Assembly: GCF_005943945.1 (NCBI RefSeq) | Contig: NZ_CP040710.1 | Span: 2,429,001-2,493,000 of the forward strand | Source of the DNA: Aggregatimonas sangjinii | GTDB lineage: Bacteria > Bacteroidota > Bacteroidia > Flavobacteriales > Flavobacteriaceae | Reading direction: 5' to 3' | DNA length: 64,000 nucleotides | Shown: positions 37,493 to 45,562 of the stretch, piece after piece | Numbering within the stretch: position 1 is the first letter of the stretch | Layout: the number at the start of each line of letters is the position of its first letter | Notes under the pieces: model-generated | Told to the model about the DNA's origin: nothing | Database searches by the model: none | What the model saw: the letters and a program-made list of their open reading frames with translations, nothing else | Program-made: the position numbers and the translations under genes

Positions 37493-37770
37493 ATCTCTGT
37501 TTTTTAAATTTACTGGAATATAGTGTATCGTATCGGTTACGCTTGACGCATTTAAAGCGAATAGTTGCGGTATTGCCACGTATTTCCAGAACTGATTGAA
37601 AATCATCATATTCATTCGATTCTGAATTTTTGACCATCAGAAAATGGGTTTTTCCTCGACGACTCCGGACGGTAGTTTTGGTAAACACATAATGAAACAA
37701 AGGTTCTAAGGTCCTTACTTTTGCGAATGAAGAAGAAAAGCTTAATTTAAACCACAAATATGAACATATT

Positions 37771-38727
37771 ATGGCTACCAGAAGAGCTTTTGTAAAGAAA
37801 ACCGCTTTGGGAGCGGCGGCCTTAACGCTACCTATCATTCCTAGTTTGGGCAAGAGTCCATTTCAAAACGACCTTTTTATGAACCAACCGAAGATATCAC
37901 TGGCCCAATGGTCATTGAACAAGGCCTTTTTTAGCGGCGAATTAGATGCGAGAGATTTCGCCAGTATCGCTAAAAATTCGTATGGAATTACAGCCATAGA
38001 GTATGTCAACCAGTTTTACGAGGAGGAGGCCAAGAACGAGAAATTCTGGCTCGAAATGGCCCGACTTGCTTCCGATAACGGGGTAGAAAGTCTGATCATG
38101 ATGGTCGATGAAAAAGAAAAGCTGGGCGATAGTAGTGCGGCAAAACGAAAAAAAGCGGTTGAAGACCATTATAAATGGGTAAATGCAGCCAAACTGTTGG
38201 GATGCCATTCGGTTCGTGTAAATGCTTTCGGAGATGGCGAACCTGAAGCACTAAAAAGTGCCCTAGTGGATGGATTGGGTAGCTTAACGGAATATGCCGC
38301 AAAGGAAAATATACATGTGCTTCTCGAAAATCACGGTCTACATACTTCGAACGCGGCCTATATGGTCGATATCATCAAAGCGGTAAATAATCCTTTTCTG
38401 GGAACCTTGCCCGATTTTGGAAACTGGTGCACTAGCGCCGAATGGGGCGGCACCAAAGAAAGCCAAAATTGTACGAACATCTACGACCCGGCGAAAGGAT
38501 TGACCGAGTGGCTGCCCTACGCGAAGGGCGTAAGCGCCAAAAGCTATGAGTTTAATGAAGACGGTAACGATACCGTCATCGATTACCCAAAGCTTTTAGG
38601 GATTGTAAAAAATACTGGCTTTGATGGATATATCGGTATCGAATATGAAGGGGAAGGACTATCTGCCTCAGAAGGTATTGTAGCGACTAAGGCATTAATA
38701 GAGCGTACCTGGGCAGCATTGGACTAA
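37771..38727 (+). CDS. Tat-exported sugar phosphate isomerase/epimerase-family protein
   Basis: 318 residues. The N-terminus TRRAFVKKTALGAAALTLP is a twin-arginine signal. The TIM-barrel AP-endonuclease 2/xylose isomerase-like domain shows ISLAQWSLNKAFFSGELDAR, then HVLLENHGLHTSN and FLGTLPDFGNWC. Metal-binding candidates are the Glu and Asp in these segments and the final GYIGIEYEGEG. Paralogues act on inositol or other sugars in the periplasm of Bacteroidota. A TfoX-domain gene follows 11 bases later. Confidence 0.82.
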   Translation: MATRRAFVKKTALGAAALTLPIIPSLGKSPFQNDLFMNQPKISLAQWSLNKAFFSGELDARDFASIAKNSYGITAIEYVNQFYEEEAKNEKFWLEMARLASDNGVESLIMMVDEKEKLGDSSAAKRKKAVEDHYKWVNAAKLLGCHSVRVNAFGDGEPEALKSALVDGLGSLTEYAAKENIHVLLENHGLHTSNAAYMVDIIKAVNNPFLGTLPDFGNWCTSAEWGGTKESQNCTNIYDPAKGLTEWLPYAKGVSAKSYEFNEDGNDTVIDYPKLLGIVKNTGFDGYIGIEYEGEGLSASEGIVATKALIERTWAALD

Positions 38728-38738
38728 AGCAAATTACC

Positions 38739-39104
38739 ATGGCATATGATGAATTTTTAGCGGATAGAATTCGACGCAGCTTAAAAGAAAAAGCCATTAC
38801 CGCGGAAGAAAAGAAAATGATGGGCGGGCTCTGTTTTATGGTCGATGGTAAGATGTGTCTCGGTCTTGATACGGATAAAAAAACGGATACTGCCCGATTA
38901 ATGTGCAGGATTGGGGAAGGGCAATACGAAGACGCGTTGAGAAAAGCGCATTGCACCCCAATGGATTTTACGGGCCGCGTGATGAAAGGCTATGTTTTTG
39001 TCACTGAAAAAGGATTGGATTCCGATTCCGATTTAAACTATTGGATTCAGCGCTGCCTGGACTTTAATCCCTCGGCAAAAAGTAGTAAGAGAAAATCCAA
39101 ATGA
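38739..39104 (+). CDS. TfoX N-terminal domain protein
   Basis: 121 residues matching the TfoX/Sxy N-terminal domain: AYDEFLADRIRRSLKEKAI, KKMMGGLCFMVDGKMCLGLD and MDFTGRVMKGYVFVTEKGLD. It lacks the C-terminal domain found in the competence regulator Sxy, so a competence role cannot be assumed. The basic tail (SSKRKSK) may contact nucleic acid. It is likely co-transcribed with the upstream isomerase-family gene. Confidence 0.82.
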   Translation: MAYDEFLADRIRRSLKEKAITAEEKKMMGGLCFMVDGKMCLGLDTDKKTDTARLMCRIGEGQYEDALRKAHCTPMDFTGRVMKGYVFVTEKGLDSDSDLNYWIQRCLDFNPSAKSSKRKSK

Positions 39105-39438
39105 TTTCTAGTACCTTTTTTTAGACCTGTAGGTAAAGCTTGAACGAACAATCTCCAAAATAAGGGATTGGAATACTCTTTTGGAAATCCGAAACTCATA
39201 ACAGAACTCCCATACTGACGAAAATTTGAAGGAAAATATGTTAAAAATAAATGAGTATTGTATTATTTTTCCTACTCACTGCAATATTCCCCAAATTCTT
39301 TCGTTCATTCTTCTCATATTGGTTAACCAATCGATTAAATACCACTTTAATCGATAAAGTGTAAAACCATCACATAATTGTTTCGTAGGTAACTATATAA
39401 AGTCATTTTAGGAATTAGTTTTAAACCAACCCAAATCT

Positions 39439-39564
39439 ATGATCTATTTAGCACTACTACTTTGTCTTTGCTTTGTTTCGATTTTAATTGTGAAATGTTA
39501 CCTCGCGCACAGAAAGCTGCAATCGGGTTTAAAGTCGAAATCAACCGATATGAGCCGCAAATAA
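39439..39564 (+). CDS. Small single-span membrane protein, 41 residues
   Basis: ATG at 39439 to TAA at 39562-39564. The peptide starts MIYLALLLCLCFVSILIVKC, one transmembrane helix rich in Leu and Cys, then a basic tail (HRKLQSGLKSKS). No family is recognised. The hydrophobic-then-basic layout and TAATAG double stop suggest a real small membrane protein, but nothing confirms expression. It lies alone in a 937-bp gap between TfoX and alcohol dehydrogenase genes. Confidence 0.45.
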   Translation: MIYLALLLCLCFVSILIVKCYLAHRKLQSGLKSKSTDMSRK

Positions 39565-39579
39565 TAGCTTAAATTAAAT

Positions 39580-39990
39580 TTACTCATCTGGCATTTTTAT
39601 TATCGCCAAAGTAAAAGGCTCAGCGCTTCCTATACTCACAGTATTGCATTTGCAGGCAGCTACGACTATAATATCTTTTCCAAGATTCCATTCGTGGTAT
39701 CAACTGCTTTTCCTAGGAATACCTCATCCGTTTTATCCTTTTCCATAGCAGCATCTTTACATGAGCAGCTGTAACACCGAATCGTTCGTCAAATTTTCTG
39801 AAGTTTTGGGGCCTTGACCAACGGAAAGTCGGGCTGTATTTTATACTAAACCATTCGTATCAAGGCATCATCTTTGCTGCCGGCAAGTATAAGAATAGGA
39901 CCCCACTCACCATCTATATTAGTATAAATCGGCCCGTAAAACCTAGTAATTATTGCCGATGACACAGCACGAAGCAATCGCAACTGAAAA
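39580..39990 (-). pseudogene. Decayed gene remnant with frameshifts and an in-frame stop
   Basis: Reading leftward, coding-like sequence runs through several frames: RFYGPIYTNIDGEWGPILIL and LAGSKDDALIRMV, then TAG, then YKIQPDFPLVKAPKLQK in the same frame; a shift gives FDERFGVTAAHVK; another gives KTDEVFLGKAVDTTNGILEK; a last gives DIIVVAACKCNTVSIGSAEP, ending KMPDE and TAA at 39580. The composite of about 130 residues reads as one protein, and the 5' end is missing near the adjacent terminator. I do not recognise the family. The number of shifts argues for decay, not sequencing error. Confidence 0.5.
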
Positions 39991-40020
39991 AGGCCGTCCA
40001 AGCGTATTCGCGGACGGCCT
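39987..40020 (-). terminator. Rho-independent terminator of the alcohol dehydrogenase gene
   Basis: AGGCCGTCC and GGACGGCCT form a perfect 9-bp stem with a 12-base loop. On the minus strand it is followed by TTTTT, 22 bases after the stop at 40042. Confidence 0.82.
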
Positions 40021-40041
40021 CTTCTACGCTAATTGTAAAAA

Positions 40042-41094
40042 TCAACTCTCTTTTAAAGACTTCATATCTATTACAAAACGGTATTTGACATCCGATTTTT
40101 GAAGACGGTCGTAGGCCGTATTGATATCCTGCATCTTAATTAATTCAATTTCAGATACGACATCATGCTCGCCACAGAAATCGAGCATTTCTTGGGTTTC
40201 TTTGATACCCCCGATGAGCGAACCGGCCATCTTTTTCCTACCCATGATAAGATTGCTCCCGTTGACCGCCTTAAGTGGCTCCACCGCACCGACCAAGACC
40301 ATAGTGGCGTCTCTTTTCAATAATTGCAGATAGGGATTTGCATCGTGCCCTACGGGAATGGTATTCAATAAAAAATCGAATGTTCCCCGATGCTTTTTCA
40401 TCTGATCCTCTTCCTTGCTGATAATCACCTCATCGGCACCCAATTTTTCGGCATCCTCACTTTTGCCAGGTGAGGTAGTGATCATCACTACATTGGCACC
40501 CATGGCATTGGCAAATTTAATACCCATGTGTCCGAGCCCACCTAATCCTATTACGCCGACCTTATCCCCTTCCTTAACTCCCCAATGCGCTAAAGGCGAG
40601 TAGGTAGTAATACCGGCACAAAGTAGAGGTGCGGCCGCCTCAGGCTTTAGATTACCAGGAACTGTTAATACGAATTGCTCATCTACGACCACGCTCTCGG
40701 AGTAACCGCCAAACGTGTGTCCGCCAAGATGTTTGTCCGGGCTATTATAGGTAAAGGTTGCACCTTTCTCGCAAAACTGCTCCATATCATCCTTACAGGC
40801 ACTGCATTCATGACAGGAATCTACCATACATCCTACACCCACCATATCACCTTCTTTAAAGTTGGAGACTTTATCTCCCACTTCCAACACCTTCCCGATA
40901 ATCTCATGACCGGGAACGACCGGATATTTCGAATTCTTCCAATCGTTTTGAACTTGGTGTAAATCGCTATGGCAAACACCACAGAAAAGAATATCTATTT
41001 TGACATCGGTGTCTTTAAGTGCTCTTCTTTCAATCTCAAAAGGTTTTAAATCGGCACCGCTTTCTTTAGCCGAATAGGCTTTTATCTTCGTCAT
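40042..41094 (-). CDS. Zinc-dependent NAD(P) alcohol dehydrogenase, cinnamyl-alcohol-dehydrogenase type
   Basis: 350 residues. The catalytic zinc ligands are in GVCHSDLHQV and PVVPGHEIIGKV. The structural zinc lobe is CMVDSCHECSACKDDMEQFC. The nucleotide-binding motif is GLGGLGHMGIKFA, and the cofactor-selecting region VMITTSPGK fits NADP. The pattern matches CAD/YahK-type medium-chain reductases, which reduce or oxidise aldehydes and alcohols in the cytoplasm. It stands alone with its own terminator. Confidence 0.92.
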   Translation of the reverse strand: MTKIKAYSAKESGADLKPFEIERRALKDTDVKIDILFCGVCHSDLHQVQNDWKNSKYPVVPGHEIIGKVLEVGDKVSNFKEGDMVGVGCMVDSCHECSACKDDMEQFCEKGATFTYNSPDKHLGGHTFGGYSESVVVDEQFVLTVPGNLKPEAAAPLLCAGITTYSPLAHWGVKEGDKVGVIGLGGLGHMGIKFANAMGANVVMITTSPGKSEDAEKLGADEVIISKEEDQMKKHRGTFDFLLNTIPVGHDANPYLQLLKRDATMVLVGAVEPLKAVNGSNLIMGRKKMAGSLIGGIKETQEMLDFCGEHDVVSEIELIKMQDINTAYDRLQKSDVKYRFVIDMKSLKES

Positions 41095-41393
41095 TTTTCG
41101 CTTGTTTTAATTTGGAATAAATTTAGTTGTAATTAGCGCCAAAACTTACCTCTAAAGCAATTATAGTTGACACATTCTAGGGAACATGAAAGTCAACAGC
41201 TAATTGGAGTGTATTGATACGAAATTGTTTCTCACCAAGAGTACCATCGGAGTTTGCTTTTTGTTTCCGTTTTTTTTTACTGGGGAAAGCATTGTTATGG
41301 ATTATTAGTTTACTGATCAAAATAGCTATCAGAACTTTTCTGCAGCTTCAATATAACCTGTATATTGCTTATCAATCAAAAATCAATAGTATT

Positions 41394-42059
41394 TTGAAAC
41401 AGACCCTTGCCTTTGATGTTTATGGCACACTGATTGACACCTCAGGAGTCCTTCAAACATTGGAAGATTGTATCGGTTCGGAAGCCCCATCTTTTATGAA
41501 AGCATGGCGAAACAAACAACTCGAGTACTCTTTTCGCAGGGGATTAATGCATACCTTCGTCGATTTTTCGGTGGTGACCCGAGAGGCTTTGGAGTACTGC
41601 TGTTTGCTTTTAAGACAACCCTTAAATTCTAATCAAATTGAACGTTTGATGGATGCCTACAAGGTGCTTCCGGCCTTCGAGGATGTGGCAGCCGGGTTAC
41701 AAGGGCTACCTTCGAAAAATTTCGAAAAATATGCGTTTTCCAATGGGAGCGCCACAGCAGTTTCCAGACTCTTGGAAAACGCCAATATTACAACGCTTTT
41801 TGATGGCGTGGTGAGTGTTGAAAAAATCAAGATGTTTAAACCAAGCCCTATCGTTTACCAACATTTCAATGATAGTACCGATTCCATTAAAGATAATACC
41901 TGGTTGATTTCCGGAAATACGTTTGATGTTATGGGCGCCATTTCTTACGGAATGAAGGGAGTTTGGGTACGGCGGTCGGCCGACGCCGTTTTCGACCCAT
42001 GGGGTATTACACCAACAGCGATCATTTCAAATTTGGAAGAGCTAAAGCATATTCTTTAG
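41394..42059 (+). CDS. Haloacid dehalogenase type II (HAD superfamily), TTG start
   Basis: The frame is open from 41214, but the first 60 residues are hydrophobic nonsense relative to the family. The HAD fold starts at a TTG codon at 41394, giving MKQTLAFDVYGTLIDTSGVL, where Asp in FDVYGTL is the nucleophile. YAFSNGSATAVSRLLENA and the Lys in KMFKPSPIVY are the later HAD motifs, and LISGNTFDVMGAISYG is the acidic motif. At 221 residues it has the usual length of L-2-haloacid dehalogenase-like proteins. Dehalogenase activity is not certain; phosphatase roles are also possible. Confidence 0.82.
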   Translation: MKQTLAFDVYGTLIDTSGVLQTLEDCIGSEAPSFMKAWRNKQLEYSFRRGLMHTFVDFSVVTREALEYCCLLLRQPLNSNQIERLMDAYKVLPAFEDVAAGLQGLPSKNFEKYAFSNGSATAVSRLLENANITTLFDGVVSVEKIKMFKPSPIVYQHFNDSTDSIKDNTWLISGNTFDVMGAISYGMKGVWVRRSADAVFDPWGITPTAIISNLEELKHIL

Positions 42060-42087
42060 TCTCTAGCTCGTCTCGATATGAGATTCA

Positions 42088-42549
42088 TTATCTATGAGGT
42101 CTTGCTGCAGGTATCCATAACGGTCCGACTGCCAGAACGAGAACTATCATATTAAAAAAAGCATTCGAGGCATTACTTGATGCGATAGACCCTGCGCTAT
42201 CCAAAACGAACCACGAAAGCAATCCGATAAGCACACTTCTTCTCACGAATTCCGGGGTTTTGTCATAGACCCATACCGATAGACACCAAATCATAACGCC
42301 CCAACCAAAGAGGAAACCCCCGGTGAGCGCGGATAAAAACCGTGTGGTAGGCGCGTTATAGTCTTGTTTGTAGTCCAAAGGCCAGCTCAACAAATCCAAA
42401 GTCCATCGCGCGGGTTCGGAAGTGTCCATCATCGTACCTAAAAAAAATACCGGTCCAAATGAACCTACGATGATCGCGGTCACTTTCAGGTAGGATTTAT
42501 AAAATTTTTCGGTTCGATATACCGGCGGGTTTTTCTTGTGTTCACTCAT
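42088..42549 (-). CDS. Predicted membrane protein, about four helices
   Basis: Started at ATG 42549 (MSEHKKNPPVYRTEKFYKSY), 153 residues; the ATG at 42570 would add seven residues. Hydrophobic segments lie near residues 20-40, 70-92, 105-125 and 128-148, with ALTGGFLFGWGVMIWCLSVW the clearest. No family is recognised with confidence. It lies 52 bases upstream of the TetR regulator's stop on the same strand, so the regulator may control it. Confidence 0.6.
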   Translation of the reverse strand: MSEHKKNPPVYRTEKFYKSYLKVTAIIVGSFGPVFFLGTMMDTSEPARWTLDLLSWPLDYKQDYNAPTTRFLSALTGGFLFGWGVMIWCLSVWVYDKTPEFVRRSVLIGLLSWFVLDSAGSIASSNASNAFFNMIVLVLAVGPLWIPAARPHR

Positions 42550-42600
42550 GTCCTTCCATTTTAAATGCAAGGCAATACTACGTGAACAAATCGCAATAAT

Positions 42601-43173
42601 TTAGACGGTCCCGTCTAATGAAGCTACAGATTTCGTGTTTTTAAACTGTTTTACGAGGGTCCGTATGTTGTCAAAATATCCGTTTAGCCAAGCAGTATTG
42701 AGCGTCTCGTCTGTGATTTGAAGAAAGAAGTTTTCCAGTGTCAATTGAAGTACCAGCCGTGCCAAATATGAATTTTCCTGAAGCCCTATAATATGTTGCC
42801 AAACCGGCAAAATTGATGGGACCGAGAACTGCGTGATTTTTGTAAAATAGGTTTCGAATTCTTTATTTTCCCGATGTATTCGTAGCTGTCTATTAAATAA
42901 TAAGTCTAATTTGTGTGCCACTATGATTTCGACCAGTTCTTTTTGGCCCGGGCATTCCGATTCTTTTTGGGCCAGAATTCTCGCTTGTTCCAAATGATGA
43001 TTTAACAAGACATTGGTAAACACTTCCAAATCTGCGAACAGATGGTAAAATGAGGACTTATTTTTGCCGACCAGCTTTGCCAAGCGCTCAATTTTTAGGC
43101 CTGTAGGCCCTTCATAGGCAAAGATGCTATAACCGTGCGACACCCATGCCTTCGTTAAATCCGATGTTTTCAT
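42601..43173 (-). CDS. TetR/AcrR-family transcriptional regulator
   Basis: 190 residues from the ATG at 43173 (MKTSDLTKAWVSHGYSIFAY); the longer frame to 43221 adds a poorly conserved 16 residues. The TetR helix-turn-helix is GPTGLKIERLAKLVGKNKS followed by SFYHLFADLEVF. The rest is a helical ligand-binding region with no family signature. It is probably a repressor of the adjacent leftward membrane protein gene or of itself. The ligand is unknown. Confidence 0.82.
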   Translation of the reverse strand: MKTSDLTKAWVSHGYSIFAYEGPTGLKIERLAKLVGKNKSSFYHLFADLEVFTNVLLNHHLEQARILAQKESECPGQKELVEIIVAHKLDLLFNRQLRIHRENKEFETYFTKITQFSVPSILPVWQHIIGLQENSYLARLVLQLTLENFFLQITDETLNTAWLNGYFDNIRTLVKQFKNTKSVASLDGTV

Positions 43174-43329
43174 TGTAATGCTGTTGATTGTACTACGAAA
43201 GTGATTTTTAAACCGATACACGCTGCTATTTATCCCTTGCCCATATCGGATATTCAGTGCCTATTGAAAATGTAATCCGGCATCAAACCCAAATCGAATC
43301 ATTTCGGCAAAACTAATGCGAAATTGCGT

Positions 43330-43695
43330 TTATGATCCACGTAAAATCTTTTCCATCTTTCGGCCTTGCGCTAACTCGTCAACTAACTTGTCCATGTACC
43401 TTGCTTCTCGAGTCAAACGAGTCTCGATTTCCTCAATGCGATACCCGCAGATAACGCCTTTGATAAGGTGGGCATCCGGATTTAACTTTGCTTGTGTAAA
43501 GAAAGTTTCAAAGGTTACCTTCTCTTCGATAAGATGTTGTAATTTTTCTGAGTCAAAACCGGTAAGCCACTCGATAACTTGATGCAGCTCTTCCTTCGTT
43601 CTCCCCTTTTTTTCGATTTTTGTGACATAGTGCGGATAGACCGATGCGAACGTCAGTTTTGCGATTCGCGCATCATGTTCGGGTGTTGTTGTCAT
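43330..43695 (-). CDS. DUF2200 family protein
   Basis: 121 residues, entirely within the DUF2200 pattern: [39 protein letters not shown] and [20 protein letters not shown]. It is cytoplasmic with no known function. It stands alone between the TetR gene and a membrane protein gene, and I see no operon partner. Confidence 0.85.
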   Translation of the reverse strand: MTTTPEHDARIAKLTFASVYPHYVTKIEKKGRTKEELHQVIEWLTGFDSEKLQHLIEEKVTFETFFTQAKLNPDAHLIKGVICGYRIEEIETRLTREARYMDKLVDELAQGRKMEKILRGS

Positions 43696-43900
43696 GGTGT
43701 ATGCTTTAGTGTGTGACTTAAAAATACATAGTCAGGGGCGAAAAGATTGACTTCGTATTGCCTTTTTGGGACCGGTAAAGGTCTAACATCTATAATGTTC
43801 CAAAGAGGATGTCGTCTTTGGGATGTTCTCTCCAGTTCGACTATTATGCTTTTGACCGAGTATCAAAGCCCAACAAGCTCTTATCATTTATTCTGCCTTT

Positions 43901-44479
43901 TTAGGTAAGTGAATCCGTAAGATACACAAGTCCGAACATCCAGCCGACATAAAGAATAGTATATCCGAGCGCATACATTGCCGAAACTCCCCATATACCT
44001 TTAGTATCTACTGATTTATTGAAAACAAATTTTAAGGCCCGAAAGAAAACCCAGTACAGCATCGCCAAGATAATAAAAACCGACAGCCAAAGTACGGCCT
44101 CAAAAAGTACCAAAAGTATGGCGAGGAATATGGTAATCCCGATCCATAAAAGTATTGATACTAATAGCCCACCGATTCCATCTCCAACAGTAATATCAGG
44201 CGCAGTTGGTATATTCCCTGATTCGAATAGGGGCGTTTTAGCCTTGTAATTTTCAATTTTAGGAAAATCATCTAAAAGTCCAACACCTTGATAAAGTCCA
44301 TAGGTCATAAATAAAAAAAGAGCTATGGAAATTATTCCCGTCGACAGATAGAAATTTTCGGTTAAAGTCCGATGATAATTTACTCCTGTGAGATAAATCG
44401 TTAAAATTGTAAGCCCAATTACGATTAGAGATACACTAAAAACAGATTTCCCTTTTAAATATGTTTGTTTGGCTTTCAA
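43901..44479 (-). CDS. Predicted multi-span membrane protein
   Basis: 192 residues with about five hydrophobic segments: SLIVIGLTILTIYLTGV, TGIISIALFLFMTYGLYQG, GIGGLLVSILLWIGITIFLA, WLSVFIILAMLYWVFF and MYALGYTILYVGWMFGLVYL. Between the second and third is a soluble loop with a Pro/Thr-rich stretch. I do not recognise the family. The gene is isolated from its neighbours by about 200 and 120 bases. Confidence 0.65.
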   Translation of the reverse strand: MKAKQTYLKGKSVFSVSLIVIGLTILTIYLTGVNYHRTLTENFYLSTGIISIALFLFMTYGLYQGVGLLDDFPKIENYKAKTPLFESGNIPTAPDITVGDGIGGLLVSILLWIGITIFLAILLVLFEAVLWLSVFIILAMLYWVFFRALKFVFNKSVDTKGIWGVSAMYALGYTILYVGWMFGLVYLTDSLT

Positions 44480-44601
44480 TATTTTTCAGACTATAACGCT
44501 AAAGTCATTGAGAAATTTTACAGATTATAGGCGCGAGCTTTTCTGATAAACGATTAAGCCAATGCTTTTGCATTTTAAATCACACCGACACAAAGCTGAC
44601 A

Positions 44602-45408
44602 TCAGGCCTCCAAAGCCTTTTTGACCATCACCTTTGCCAAATGCGCACGGTATTCTTCATCGGCGAAATGGTCGCTCATCAGTTCGCCTTCCATACCATC
44701 GACAGCATGCTTCGCAGCATCGGAATTGCCCGTATAGGCATCTTCAACGGCCGTGGCCCGATAGGGCGTTCCTGCTACGCCTGTAATCCCAACTTTGACG
44801 CTATCACCTTCCTTGACCGCAGCTACGCCCACAACGGCGAAACGGGAAGCGGACTGAAAGAATTTTTGATAGTTACCATCCGCTACTTTCGGGAAGCGAA
44901 TCGCTGTTATGATTTCATCCTCGGCCAGGGCCGTGGTGAAAATACCCAGAAAGAATTCGGTTGCGGGAATGGTTCTGCTTCCGTTTTTTCCCTCCACTTC
45001 GATTTTTGCGTCACAAGCCAAAACCACCGCGGGATAATCGGCGGCCGGGTCGGCATGCGCCAGACTGCCACCGAGTGTCCCCCGGTTACGCACTTGTATA
45101 TCACCAATGTGTTTTGCTGTTTGGGCCAAAATGCTTAACTCGGCGTTCACCAAATCGGAACCGATGATCGCCGCGTGGGTACAATTCGCACCGATGACGA
45201 TTTCATCACCCTCCTCCGTTATGGAGTTCATTCCTGAAATGCCGCTGATATCGATCAATACCTCCGGCCGACTCAATCGCAATTTCATAGCGGGAATCAA
45301 ACTATGTCCGCCGGATAAAATTTTCGCTTCATCGCCATGTTTTTCGAGCAAATCAATGGCCTCACTGACGGAAGTCGCCTTTATATATTCAAATTTTGCT
45401 GGTATCAT
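44602..45408 (-). CDS. Molybdenum hydroxylase FAD-binding (medium) subunit
   Basis: 268 residues. The FAD-binding signature at the start is EAIDLLEKHGDEAKILSGGH, then SLIPAMKLRLSRPEVLIDI and VRNRGTLGGSLAHADPAADY. This matches CoxM/XdhB-type subunits, which pass electrons from the Fe-S subunit to an acceptor. Located last in the leftward S-L-M operon, separated from the L subunit by a 154-bp gap containing a hairpin-like repeat. Confidence 0.92.
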   Translation of the reverse strand: MIPAKFEYIKATSVSEAIDLLEKHGDEAKILSGGHSLIPAMKLRLSRPEVLIDISGISGMNSITEEGDEIVIGANCTHAAIIGSDLVNAELSILAQTAKHIGDIQVRNRGTLGGSLAHADPAADYPAVVLACDAKIEVEGKNGSRTIPATEFFLGIFTTALAEDEIITAIRFPKVADGNYQKFFQSASRFAVVGVAAVKEGDSVKVGITGVAGTPYRATAVEDAYTGNSDAAKHAVDGMEGELMSDHFADEEYRAHLAKVMVKKALEA

Positions 45409-45518
45409 TTTTTGTAGTGTATTTAATTTTATTGTTCTCTTACGAGTACTATTTTAGTTTTTAAGAACCACTTATTTTAGATAGCTAATCGCTAATCGCT
45501 GTACGCAAATTACTTTAT

Positions 45519-45561
45519 GCCGAGCGCTTTTGCATAAAGCGTATGGCGATAAGCGCTTGGC
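45519..45561. repeat. Inverted repeat between large and medium subunit genes
   Basis: GCCGAGCGCTT (45519-45529) and AAGCGCTTGGC (45551-45561) are inverted with one mismatch around a 21-base interior that itself holds GCTTTTGCATAAAGC. Just left is the tandem GCTAATCGCTAATCGCT (45484-45500). It could be a REP-like element or an mRNA-stabilising hairpin that changes L:M stoichiometry. Confidence 0.6.
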
Positions 45562-45562
45562 G

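Larger units (their letters stand above)
39105..40041. other. 937-bp gap containing a small ORF, a gene remnant and a terminator
   Basis: The first 330 bases are AT-rich with no recognisable feature. Then come the 41-residue ORF at 39439, the leftward remnant at 39580-39990 and the hairpin at 39987-40020. No RNA gene was seen. Confidence 0.5.

Noticed and set aside
37493-37615. N-terminal extension of the alpha/beta hydrolase
   Set aside because: The extra 41 residues have no family similarity; the fold starts at ATG 37492.
41214-41393. N-terminal hydrophobic extension of the HAD gene
   Set aside because: HAD type II proteins start right before FDVYGTL; the extension is likely translated spacer.
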